Shown one piece after another: positions 45,998 to 54,961 of a DNA stretch of 64,000 nucleotides. Position 1 is the stretch's first letter. Each line of letters opens with the position of its first letter. The DNA comes from Rheinheimera maricola. Its GTDB lineage: Bacteria; Pseudomonadota; Gammaproteobacteria; Enterobacterales; Alteromonadaceae. The notes beneath the pieces are model-generated. The model saw only the letters and a list, made by a program, of their open reading frames with translations. It was not told where the DNA came from and ran no database searches. Location of the stretch: positions 1 through 64,000 of the forward strand of contig NZ_JAERPS020000008.1 of assembly GCF_016918075.2 (NCBI RefSeq), given 5' to 3'. Both the position numbers and the translations under genes were made by a program.

Positions 45998-46117
45998 CCG
46001 CACTGCTACTGCGACCACTAAACTGGCCGCAAACTTTTTGCTGCGTTAAGATAACGTGCTTTTACACTAAACGCTGAGACTACAGCGATATATAACGATA
46101 AAAACCACGGAGTGACT

Positions 46118-47836
46118 ATGATTACCCTTTCCAGGTTTACGCTACTTGCCGGCGCCTTAGCTGCAGGTACTTTACTAAGCGCGTGTTCAGAGCAACCCGC
46201 AGCGGTAAAAACGGCTGAGGTAACAGTACCAGAGCTAGCTGACACTGCCATTAAAAATACTGAATTGCAATTTGCCGACGTTAATCCACGCTTGGGCGAA
46301 TACATTAAAACGCTGTCGTCAGACGAGTTTCAGGGCCGCGCTCCCGCCACTAAAGGCGAAGAGTTAACCGTAGCCTTTTTAGAAGACAACTTTCGCCGCA
46401 TCGGCTTAAAGCCAATAGATGGCGACAGCTACAAACAGCCGGTATCGCTGGTACAAATTGACCCGAAACAAGTGTCAGCCATGAGCTTAAAAGGCGACAA
46501 GCTACCGGCGCAGTTTAACTACCGCGACGATATGACCGCCTGGACGACCCGGGTAACTGAACAGGTAGAGGTGACCGACAGTGAGATGGTGTTTGTTGGC
46601 TACGGCATTGTCGCACCGGAATACAACTGGAACGACTACGAAGGCTTAGATGTTAAAGGCAAAACCGTAGTAATGTTTGTTAACGATCCGGGCTTTGCCA
46701 CTCAAGATCCTGAGTTATTTAACGGCAACGCAATGACGTACTATGGCCGCTGGACCTACAAATATGAAGAAGCCGCCCGTCAGGGCGCAGCTATGGCGCT
46801 TGTTATTCATGAAACCGATGCCGCCAGTTATGGCTGGGGCGTAGTCGCGCATGGCTCGCCAATTAAATTTGATTTAATCAACGAAAACAAAAACATGGAC
46901 CGTGCCAAAGTTGAAGGATGGATCACCACTGAATCGGCCGAAAAGCTGTTTGCCAATATCGGCACCGATTTAGCCGCTATGCATAAAAAAGCGCTGGAAA
47001 AAGATTTTGCACCCATAGCGCTTAATGCCACTGCCTCGGTCAGTGTACAAAACAATTTGCGCGAGCTTACCTCCAGCAACGTGGTGGGTTATATCGAAGG
47101 CAGCAAATACCCGGATGAGTATGTGCTGTATATGGCACACTGGGATCACCTTGGCATGGATTTCTCCAACCCGGACAACAAGGTATTTAACGGCGCCCAG
47201 GACAATGCTTCCGGCACCGGTGGTTTACTGGCGCTGGCTGAATACTTTACGCAACAAGCAAAGCCTGAGCGTTCAGTAGTGTTTGTGGCAGTTACTGCCG
47301 AAGAGCGCGGCTTACTAGGATCAGCCTGGTATGCCGCTAACCCGGTGTTCCCGTTGGAAAAGACCGTCGTCGGTATCAATATGGACGTAATGAACGTTTA
47401 CGGCCCGATGAAAGACATGGTCATTGTTGGTCTGGGTAACAACAACGCCGAAGACATTTTAATTAAATACACCGAACAACAAGGCCGCTATGCGGTACGC
47501 GAGCACAACCCGGAAGCGGGTATTGCTTATCGGTCAGATCACTTTAACCTGTCGAAAAAAGGCGTGCCTATTTTGTACGCTAAAGGCGGTAACGACCACT
47601 TTGAACTCGGTGCAGATTGGGGCAAAGCGCAGCGTGCTGAATATAATAAGTGCTGCTATCACAAAGTGGGCGATGAGTGGAATGACGCTTGGGACTTACG
47701 CGGCGCGCAGCAAGACCTGTTCCTGTTCTATCAGGTAGGTAACGAGCTGGCCAGCAGCCGCAGCTGGCCAAACTGGAACGAAGGCAATGAGTTCCGCGCC
47801 CTGCGCGATGCCTCAGCAGGTGCCCGCAAACAATAA
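46118..47836 (+). CDS. M28 family zinc metallopeptidase lipoprotein
   Basis: 572 residues from ATG 46118; an earlier GTG would add only two residues. Lipobox L-L-S-A-C with C23. A PA-type insert precedes the M28 domain. Zinc ligands: H and D in M-A-H-W-D-H-L-G and D-N-A-S-G-T-G-G, E in E-E-R-G-L-L-G-S, D in I-N-M-D-V-M-N, and H in S-D-H-F. These are aminopeptidases or carboxypeptidases of the periplasm or outer membrane. Terminator follows. Confidence 0.9.
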   Translation: MITLSRFTLLAGALAAGTLLSACSEQPAAVKTAEVTVPELADTAIKNTELQFADVNPRLGEYIKTLSSDEFQGRAPATKGEELTVAFLEDNFRRIGLKPIDGDSYKQPVSLVQIDPKQVSAMSLKGDKLPAQFNYRDDMTAWTTRVTEQVEVTDSEMVFVGYGIVAPEYNWNDYEGLDVKGKTVVMFVNDPGFATQDPELFNGNAMTYYGRWTYKYEEAARQGAAMALVIHETDAASYGWGVVAHGSPIKFDLINENKNMDRAKVEGWITTESAEKLFANIGTDLAAMHKKALEKDFAPIALNATASVSVQNNLRELTSSNVVGYIEGSKYPDEYVLYMAHWDHLGMDFSNPDNKVFNGAQDNASGTGGLLALAEYFTQQAKPERSVVFVAVTAEERGLLGSAWYAANPVFPLEKTVVGINMDVMNVYGPMKDMVIVGLGNNNAEDILIKYTEQQGRYAVREHNPEAGIAYRSDHFNLSKKGVPILYAKGGNDHFELGADWGKAQRAEYNKCCYHKVGDEWNDAWDLRGAQQDLFLFYQVGNELASSRSWPNWNEGNEFRALRDASAGARKQ

Positions 47837-47865
47837 CTTGCCAGCCGTAACAGTGCTAAATAATA

Positions 47866-47892
47866 CAAGGGCAGCGTTGGCTGCCCTTTTTT
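47866..47892 (+). terminator. Terminator of the M28 peptidase gene
   Basis: GGGCAGC-GTTG-GCTGCCC, a 7-bp stem followed directly by TTTTTT. Confidence 0.92.
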
Positions 47893-47999
47893 ATGGCAAC
47901 GTATTTTGCCGCGCAACAGCACGTTAAACAACGTGATATATTCATTGTATATTCAGTAGCTTCGGTTTAGTGTCGGCTTAACAACCTAAAGGATTACCT

Positions 48000-50570
48000 A
48001 TGCGTCGCTGGCAAAAAGTGCTGCTTACAGCTTCAGCCTTGTTATTGCTGTTAACAGCAAGCGCGTATTGGTATCTGCAAAAAACGCTTGCCGCCCTGCC
48101 GCTGAACAACCTGCAATACCAAATCAGCAGCTTTAGCCTGCGTCAACTAAACCTTAGCCAGGTAAGTTTTAGCCTTGAGCAACCCAATGTGCAGGTTCAG
48201 CTTAACGATATCCGGCTTAACTGGCGCTTTGCTGAAGCTAAATTGACCGCAATACACTTGGGCAGCGGCAGTATAAATGTACTCACCTGGCCCACGACCA
48301 CCGATAACAATACAAATAACAGTTCAGCGCCAGCTACGCTTAAACTGCCCAGCAATTGGCAACTGCCGGCTGCGTTACCTGACAACGTAAATCTCGACGC
48401 GTTGAGCGTACAACTGCCGTGCGGCCAACAACGTTGCCGTTATCTATTGTCGGCGGCACTTGGCAATACTGCGCAACAACTGCAATATCAGCTAACACTG
48501 GTAGACAGCAATACGGCCGATACACCGCGTATAAGCCTTAGCGGCGATTACCGCACCGTGCAACAGCTGCCGCAATTGAACGCTAACCTTAGGTTTGATA
48601 ACAACAGTCAAATAGAATTGCATCAACAGCTTAGCGGCCAGGACGATATTAACGCCAGCGGCGAGCTGACCTTGGTTATAGCACCGCCCTCACCTTGGTT
48701 GCTACAGCAACTTTCCTTGTGGCAAGTTGCAATACCCGAGTCGGCTTTAGCACGCTTTACTACACCGGTAACTGCGCATAGCAACTGGCAGCTGCAACTG
48801 CCCAAGCAACCTACGCTGGCAAATATTGCCGCACAGGCGAGTGGCAACTGGCAATTGTTTGTTGAGCTACCGTCACCGCTTTCACTGCCCGGCATAGGTC
48901 AACTACAAGGCAGTGTCAAGGCAGAGCTGGGCTTAGTGCAAGGCGAACTCAGCCGTTATCAGCTTGATAGTAAATTACAGTTAGCCCAGCCGCAGTTCCC
49001 GGCAGAATTAGTGCAATTGGGCATTCATAGCAATGTAGTGAATATAACGCTGTCTGCTGATGGCCAAAACCAGCCTCAGCTCACTGCCCTGCCACTGCGT
49101 ATAGCCATGTCCACTGAAGGTGCGACCACGCTAAGTTTATCTGGCGATGCCACACTAAATCTAACGCCACCACTCAGCGCTCAGCTTCGCAATGCCAAAC
49201 TGGACATAGTACAGCAACAATTAACGCCCAGCGCTGACATCAGACTGGATAAACTAACACTTAGCAGCCAATTTAATGCTTACTGGCTAGCTGATCGCTG
49301 GCAACTGGATCTACAAAACGGCCACAGCACTATTGCCAAGCTAAACGCCGCGGATATTTCAGCGCAGAATATAAACCTGACGTTAGGCAGCAGCCGTGTC
49401 AGCGGCGACAAGGCATTCACTAACATCCAGCTATCTTCTGAGCCAAAGCTTAGCCTAAGCGGGCTCACACACTCAGAGTTAAAGCCGTTAAATTGGCAAT
49501 GGCAAGGTAAGCTAGCTGGCACCACAAACGCATTGAGTATAGATGGCAAACTTAGCAACAGCACTAGCCTGACTATTAACCACCAGCTGCGTTATAAACC
49601 GGACAACACAAAGCTTAGCTGGCAGTTAGACGACATGTTTTTACTGGCAGGCAACCCGCTAGCAGGCACTATCACCGCCTGGCCAGCGCTACTAGAACTT
49701 AACCGCGGCAGGCTGAGCGCAAACGGCGAACTGACACTGCTTCCGACGGTAACTGTTGATGCAACGCTAGTGCTATCGGGTGTAAATGGTATTTATGATC
49801 GCAGTTTGTTTAAAGATTTAGCCGGCACACTGCAGCTGCAGTATCATCACGATAACCTGCAGCTGAGCACCGAAAAGCTGCAAATTGCAGAAATTAACCA
49901 TGGCATAGTCGCTGGGCCATTAACACTCAGTGCAGAGTATAAAGCCAATCGCGATGCTACCACATCCGGTAAACTGACGGTTGAACATCTGCAGTTGCAA
50001 GCAATGGGTGGGCAGGTACGCTTGCAACCACAAATACTAGATCTGGCGTTGGCGGAACAAAAGATACAACTCGAGCTAACCAGCATAGACATCAGCCAAA
50101 TACTGCAACAACACCCCAGTAGCGATATCAGTGGTAACGGCCGCATCTCAGGTACTATTCCGGTATTATTGGCACGCAACGGCGTCAGTGTAGAGCGAGG
50201 TTTTATCGCAGCCGAAAGTCCCGGCGGTAAATTGCAATACCGCCCGCCTACTGCGCAAAGCATGGCTGCAACTAATCCGGGTATGAAGGTAGTACTGGAC
50301 GCGCTGGACGATTTTCACTACTCGGTGCTGTCCAGTAATGTTAGCTATGATACTAACGGTAAATTATTACTGGCGTTGCAACTGCAGGGGCGCAATCCGG
50401 CGCTGGAGGCCGGCCGACCAATCAATTTAACGATCAATCTGGAAGAAGATATACCGGCACTTATCACCAGCTTGCAACTTAGCAGCCAAATTAGTGACAA
50501 AATAAAACAGCGAGTGCAACAGAAACTACAACAGTCAGGCGCAAAACGCGTTAACGGAGTGAAACCATGA
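48000..50570 (+). CDS. ydbH: YdbH-type AsmA-like envelope protein
   Basis: 856 residues with an N-terminal membrane anchor (residues about 7-27). The rest is long, beta-rich and repetitive, with many short L-x-L-x-L strands, as in bridge-like lipid-transfer proteins. The late S-G-N-G-R-I-S-G-T-I-P-V segment and the region G-F-I-A-A-E-S-P-G-G-K-L-Q-Y are the YdbH hallmark. In E. coli YdbH, TamB and YhdP together carry phospholipid to the outer membrane. ynbE overlaps its stop by 4 bases. Confidence 0.9.
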   Translation: MRRWQKVLLTASALLLLLTASAYWYLQKTLAALPLNNLQYQISSFSLRQLNLSQVSFSLEQPNVQVQLNDIRLNWRFAEAKLTAIHLGSGSINVLTWPTTTDNNTNNSSAPATLKLPSNWQLPAALPDNVNLDALSVQLPCGQQRCRYLLSAALGNTAQQLQYQLTLVDSNTADTPRISLSGDYRTVQQLPQLNANLRFDNNSQIELHQQLSGQDDINASGELTLVIAPPSPWLLQQLSLWQVAIPESALARFTTPVTAHSNWQLQLPKQPTLANIAAQASGNWQLFVELPSPLSLPGIGQLQGSVKAELGLVQGELSRYQLDSKLQLAQPQFPAELVQLGIHSNVVNITLSADGQNQPQLTALPLRIAMSTEGATTLSLSGDATLNLTPPLSAQLRNAKLDIVQQQLTPSADIRLDKLTLSSQFNAYWLADRWQLDLQNGHSTIAKLNAADISAQNINLTLGSSRVSGDKAFTNIQLSSEPKLSLSGLTHSELKPLNWQWQGKLAGTTNALSIDGKLSNSTSLTINHQLRYKPDNTKLSWQLDDMFLLAGNPLAGTITAWPALLELNRGRLSANGELTLLPTVTVDATLVLSGVNGIYDRSLFKDLAGTLQLQYHHDNLQLSTEKLQIAEINHGIVAGPLTLSAEYKANRDATTSGKLTVEHLQLQAMGGQVRLQPQILDLALAEQKIQLELTSIDISQILQQHPSSDISGNGRISGTIPVLLARNGVSVERGFIAAESPGGKLQYRPPTAQSMAATNPGMKVVLDALDDFHYSVLSSNVSYDTNGKLLLALQLQGRNPALEAGRPINLTINLEEDIPALITSLQLSSQISDKIKQRVQQKLQQSGAKRVNGVKP

Positions 50571-50755
50571 TCAAACAATTGGGCAGTACAGCCATGCTGA
50601 CACTGTTTCTTGCGGCTTGCACGCCCAAGGTACAAGTGGCATTGCCATCGGAGCCAATCAACATCAATCTGAACGTAAAAATTCAGCATGAAATTTATAT
50701 CAAGGTCGATAAGCAGCTGGATGAGTTATTCAGTGACGACAGTGGTTTATTCTAA
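50567..50755 (+). CDS. ynbE: YnbE-like outer-membrane lipoprotein
   Basis: 62 residues. Lipobox L-A-A-C with C18. The short tail I-N-I-N-L-N-V-K-I-Q-H-E-I-Y-I-K-V-D is a beta-strand motif that pairs with the YdbH C terminus in E. coli YdbH-YnbE. ATGA overlap with ydbH indicates translational coupling. A hallmark of the ydbH-ynbE-ydbL operon. Confidence 0.93.
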   Translation: MIKQLGSTAMLTLFLAACTPKVQVALPSEPININLNVKIQHEIYIKVDKQLDELFSDDSGLF

Positions 50756-50765
50756 GGAGCACACT

Positions 50766-51119
50766 ATGAAACTGGTCAAACATATCAAGCTGTTACTATT
50801 ACCTGCCTTGTTCGCACTAAGTCTGCCGGTGTTGGCGATGAATTTACAACAAGCGATGGCCGCCCTGGGCCCTGCTAAAGCCCAGGGATTGGTAGGTGAG
50901 CAAGCCAATGGCTACCTCGGCGTAGTACAAAACAGTGCCGACACCGCCGACATTGTAAAACTGATTAATGATGCGCGACGCGCGGAGTATGCCCGGCTGG
51001 CACAGCAAAATAATATCGCTGTTGCCGATGTTGAAGCCATGGCGGGCAAAAAAGCACTGGAGCGCACCAGTGCTGGCCATTTTATTTTACTGGACGGTAA
51101 CTGGGTAAAAAAACCCTGA
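50766..51119 (+). CDS. ydbL: YdbL family periplasmic protein (DUF1318)
   Basis: 117 residues from ATG 50766, with AAGGAG upstream; a frame from 50688 overlaps ynbE and is not used. Signal peptide (M-K-L-V-K-H-I-K-L-L-L-L-P-A-L-F-A-L-S-L-P-V-L-A). DUF1318 motif L-V-G-E-Q-A-N-G-Y-L-G and D-A-R-R-A-E-Y. In E. coli YdbL modulates YnbE multimerisation. Third gene of the operon. Confidence 0.92.
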   Translation: MKLVKHIKLLLLPALFALSLPVLAMNLQQAMAALGPAKAQGLVGEQANGYLGVVQNSADTADIVKLINDARRAEYARLAQQNNIAVADVEAMAGKKALERTSAGHFILLDGNWVKKP

Positions 51120-51198
51120 TCGCTGTTGCTATTTAGCGCTCGAATGTAGCCAGCTTCAGCTATGCTGATAAAGGCATTGTTTTATCAGGTAAATATCA

Positions 51199-53076
51199 TT
51201 GTATAAACTGTTAGGTATGGTGCTTTTGATCAACACGGCTCTGGCCGCTGAGCCAGAGCCGTTTGACATCATGGTGCATGAAATAGAAAGCGGACAACGC
51301 TACTTCTTTTCTATTGCCGATTATAAGACAGCACTGCTCGAATTAGAGGCCGCTTTGCCACCCGGCGACACCGAGCGCCAGCATATGTTAGACCGTTTAC
51401 GCTGTCAGCTTGGTTATTCTGCTGATGCGATAGCCGGTATTGCCTACAGCGATACCAAAATACAACAAGCCAAACAACGCAATGACCATGCAGCGCTATC
51501 AGACTACTATGTTTGCCGCTACTACCTTTACAGCCAGTTAGGCCAGACACAGCTTGCCGAACAACAGGTACAGCTTAGCTATCAGGCTGCCAGTGACAGC
51601 GAAGATCCGCTTAGCATTGCTATTAGTTTAAGTTTACTTGGCAATATTGCCTCCTACCGCGGTAATTATGCCGATGCCATGCAACACTATGTCATGGCCT
51701 ATCAGCTGCAACGTGGCCTGGGTTACAAACCCTATATCAGTGATTTAGTCATGGCTATCGCAGCCACCTATCGCCGGATGGGGCTGTATCAGGATGCACT
51801 GAGCTATATCGAGCAAGCCGAGCTGGAGTTTAACCAACCAGATGAAAAGTTTCGCAATGCGCTGATTATGCATGAAAAAGCCTACTCATATGCCGAACTT
51901 GGGCAATTCGAGCAGGCATTAAGCTTGTTTGAACAAGCAATGACAGTATACCAACAGCTAGACGAACCGTTATGGCGCACCTATTCCAAGGTCAATATGG
52001 TATGGATTTACAATCTGCTGCAGCGCTACCCTGAAGCCCTGCAACTGGCAACAGAAGCTAAAGCAGAACTTAGCCAGCTTAACGCACCTGATCTATCTGC
52101 GCTGGCAACTTATCAGGGCCTACTGGCGCTATACACTGCTGAAGCACTGGTGGCGACAGGCGAAGCAGAACAAGCACTGGACAAATTAGCAGAAGCAGAG
52201 CAGCAACTGCAGATAGACAATAACCCGCGCTATATGCTGTTGCTTTACAACGCTAAAGCCACCGCACTGGCAGAAACAGAACAGTACCGTCAGGCATATC
52301 AGCAGTTACGTCAATATGTTGGCCTTAATCACCAACAGCTGCAGTTATCTCGCGAACAGCAAAGTAATGTATTGCGCTTCCAGTTTGACTCCGTCCGCCA
52401 GCAAGAACGCAACAAACAACTCGAAGCAGAGAAACAATTGGCCCAGCAACATGTCAGTACCTTGCAGTTGGCACAGCGCTGGCAATATGCCGCCTTAACA
52501 CTAATCGTATTGCTGGTGATTATTCTACTAGCCTTTGCCGTATCATTGAAAAAACGCAACCGTAAACTGCATCGATTAGCTATGACCGATGAGCTGACAC
52601 AGATTGCTAACCGTCGGCGCATTATGATGCAGGCAGATAAAGAACGGGTTAAAGCAATAGACACGTTAGAGCCGCTGTGTTTTTTAATTCTGGATTTGGA
52701 CCATTTTAAACAAATTAACGACCGTTATGGCCATGACACCGGCGATACCGTGTTGCAACAAATGTGTATGACAGTCGCCGCAATGCTGCGCGAACAAGAC
52801 CATTTTGGCCGCACGGGCGGCGAGGAATTTTTAATTGTCCTGCCCAATACTGACGCAGAGCAGGCGGTAATCATTGCAGAGCGGCTGCGGCTGGCCATCG
52901 CAGCCATTCGCTTTGCCGACGGACCGCAAGCGCTTAATATCACCTGCAGCCTGGGCGTATCACAAATTCTACCGGACGAAGCACTAAATACTAGCCTAGC
53001 ACGCGCCGACGATGCGTTATATCAGGCCAAAGCGGCAGGGCGTAACCGGGTGGTTGTCAGCCCAGAGTCAGATTAG
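51199..53076 (+). CDS. TPR sensor diguanylate cyclase (GGDEF)
   Basis: 625 residues. Signal-like N terminus, about 390 periplasmic residues of TPR repeats (residues 30-370), coiled coil to about 425, one transmembrane helix (about 428-450, A-L-T-L-I-V-L-L-V-I-I-L-L-A), then a cytosolic GGDEF domain. Active site G-G-E-E-F at 540-544; inhibitory site R531-E-Q-D534 five residues upstream, so product feedback is likely. It would make cyclic-di-GMP. TTG start at 51199 with AGGT 9 bases upstream. Not evidently part of the ydbL operon, 79 bases away. Confidence 0.88.
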   Translation: MYKLLGMVLLINTALAAEPEPFDIMVHEIESGQRYFFSIADYKTALLELEAALPPGDTERQHMLDRLRCQLGYSADAIAGIAYSDTKIQQAKQRNDHAALSDYYVCRYYLYSQLGQTQLAEQQVQLSYQAASDSEDPLSIAISLSLLGNIASYRGNYADAMQHYVMAYQLQRGLGYKPYISDLVMAIAATYRRMGLYQDALSYIEQAELEFNQPDEKFRNALIMHEKAYSYAELGQFEQALSLFEQAMTVYQQLDEPLWRTYSKVNMVWIYNLLQRYPEALQLATEAKAELSQLNAPDLSALATYQGLLALYTAEALVATGEAEQALDKLAEAEQQLQIDNNPRYMLLLYNAKATALAETEQYRQAYQQLRQYVGLNHQQLQLSREQQSNVLRFQFDSVRQQERNKQLEAEKQLAQQHVSTLQLAQRWQYAALTLIVLLVIILLAFAVSLKKRNRKLHRLAMTDELTQIANRRRIMMQADKERVKAIDTLEPLCFLILDLDHFKQINDRYGHDTGDTVLQQMCMTVAAMLREQDHFGRTGGEEFLIVLPNTDAEQAVIIAERLRLAIAAIRFADGPQALNITCSLGVSQILPDEALNTSLARADDALYQAKAAGRNRVVVSPESD

Positions 53077-53093
53077 CCTTATCTGTCTGGCTT

Positions 53094-53131
53094 AAAATAG
53101 CAAAGCGGCTTTAAGCTGCTTTGCTATTTTT
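53094..53131. terminator. Bidirectional terminator between GGDEF gene and cstA
   Basis: AAAATAGCAAAGC pairs with GCTTTGCTATTTT (13 bp). U tracts follow on both strands, and two genes converge here. Confidence 0.9.
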
Positions 53132-53143
53132 AAGATGATGATA

Positions 53144-54604
53144 TTACGCAATGACAGTGCGCTTGCTATGTGCAGTTGCCAAACCAATTAAACACAACAC
53201 AGCAATAACCACACCTATTGGCTGGCTGTAAGTCGATGGTAAGTTTAAGCCAATACCGGCAGTTGCAATATACGCCACTGTTATAGCCGTACCAATTACG
53301 GCAGGGATACTGGTAATCCAATGGAAGGTACCTCTGTCGAATAAGTACTTAGTCGCCAGCCATAACACACTGGTTGACAGCAACATGTTAGAGAAAGCGA
53401 AATAACGCCAGATCAATGAGAAATCGAGGAAGGTCATTAAATACGCTATACCCAACAACGGCACTGCCAAGGCCAACCGATGCTTGGTAGTTTGTGAAAT
53501 GTTAAACGCATCCATAATAGTTAAACGTAATGAGCGAAAAGCTGTATCACCAGAGGTAATCGGGAATATCGCCACCGCAAGAATAGCCATTACACCACCA
53601 AATACGCCAAGATAGCTGTTAGCAATATGGTTAACCACTAGGCCTGGTCCACCTTGCGCTAACATGGCTTTCAATTCTACATAACCACCCGGAAATGCCG
53701 CCATGCCCGCTAATGCCCATACACAAGCCACGATGCCTTCACACATCATTGCACCGTAGAACACCGGACGGGCATATTTCTCGTTGGTCAAACAACGGGC
53801 AATCATCGGCGATTGGGTAGAATGAAAACCACTTATGGCACCACAGGTTATTGTTAGAAACAGCAATGGCCAAATAGGTGCACCGTCTGGATTTGGCTGC
53901 AAAAAATCGCTATGTTCATGCGCGTCAAAATAGGCAAAAACGTCATTTACCGGCGGTAAATGTGGCGCATCCATCAATATGGCAATAGCAATTAAGCTGG
54001 TCATCACAATCATTAGGGCACCAAACACCGGGTATAACTTGGTAATTATTTTATCTATTGGCAATAAGGTTGCTAAAAAGTAATAGGCTAAAATGACTAA
54101 CACCCAAAATGTATTGCCAGCTAATATTGTTCCTTCGAAAAAAGATAAATTACTTAATAGCCCTGCCGGGCTCATAATAAATACCACGCCGACAAAAAAT
54201 AGCAGCATGGCGGTAAATACCAGCATAACTCCTTTAAAAATAACATTGTAATAATGACCGGCAATTTCAGGTAAACTTTTGCCATCTTCTTTCAGGCTCA
54301 TCACACCCGAAAAATAGTCGTGTACTGCCCCACCGACAACATTACCAATAACAATCCAAACTAACGCGACCGGGCCATACACAGCACCCAATATAGGACC
54401 AAAAATAGGGCCAACACCGGCAACGTTCAGAAACTGTATTAAAAAAGCTTTTACGGGATGAATCGGGACATAATCAACCCCATCGTGCAGGCGTTCTTGT
54501 GGTGTTACAGCCTGAATGTCTATTCCGGCCTGTTTTTCAACAAATGGACTATATAGTTTGTAACCGAGAATAAGTATCGTGATACTGATAAAGAAGAGTA
54601 GCAT
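53144..54604 (-). CDS. CstA-family carbon starvation peptide transporter
   Basis: 486 residues with about 14-16 transmembrane helices. CstA family: Y-V-P-x-H-P at residues about 46-51, F-N-V-A-G-V-G-P-I-F-G-P-I-L-G-A, V-H-D-Y-F-S-G and G-D-T-A-F-R-S-L-R-L. Members transport peptides or pyruvate in carbon limitation. The protein is shorter than E. coli CstA (701) and resembles the short CstA type. No regulator such as CRP-site is evident in the 357-base upstream region. Confidence 0.92.
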   Translation of the reverse strand: MLLFFISITILILGYKLYSPFVEKQAGIDIQAVTPQERLHDGVDYVPIHPVKAFLIQFLNVAGVGPIFGPILGAVYGPVALVWIVIGNVVGGAVHDYFSGVMSLKEDGKSLPEIAGHYYNVIFKGVMLVFTAMLLFFVGVVFIMSPAGLLSNLSFFEGTILAGNTFWVLVILAYYFLATLLPIDKIITKLYPVFGALMIVMTSLIAIAILMDAPHLPPVNDVFAYFDAHEHSDFLQPNPDGAPIWPLLFLTITCGAISGFHSTQSPMIARCLTNEKYARPVFYGAMMCEGIVACVWALAGMAAFPGGYVELKAMLAQGGPGLVVNHIANSYLGVFGGVMAILAVAIFPITSGDTAFRSLRLTIMDAFNISQTTKHRLALAVPLLGIAYLMTFLDFSLIWRYFAFSNMLLSTSVLWLATKYLFDRGTFHWITSIPAVIGTAITVAYIATAGIGLNLPSTYSQPIGVVIAVLCLIGLATAHSKRTVIA

Positions 54605-54961
54605 TACGCAGGTCCTTCATTTTATTTGTATTTTAACTGCCAGCTTAAAGCAAAGCAGGCAATATTAGGTAAACCTCAGCAGCTTAGCATGGACATTTTT
54701 TCCATCATACTAGCCTATAGTCTAAGTGAAAGATGAGTTGCGACCGCCAACATCAAATAAAAAATATTATTCGGTTTCTCGCTAAAGCAGCCGAAATGTT
54801 GCAGCTCGGAACTAATTGCTATTTGTTAACAGGCGGCTGTATCGCTGCTTTGACAGCGTGACTAAAAAATTAGCTAACAACAACATTTTTTTTCCTGCAA
54901 AACGTTTTGAAATCCTGTATATTACCGCACTATTTTCAAACCCTAGCTTATAGAGACTACT
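54605..54961. other. 357-bp divergent region between cstA-type gene and fusA2
   Basis: AT-rich in its right half. TATATT near 54917-54922 and TTGACA at 54850-54855 are promoter-box matches but not correctly spaced from each other. I saw no open frame, riboswitch or CRP-type palindrome. Confidence 0.5.

Noticed and set aside
54605-54961. CRP site for the cstA-type gene
   Set aside because: No TGTGA-N6-TCACA palindrome was found.
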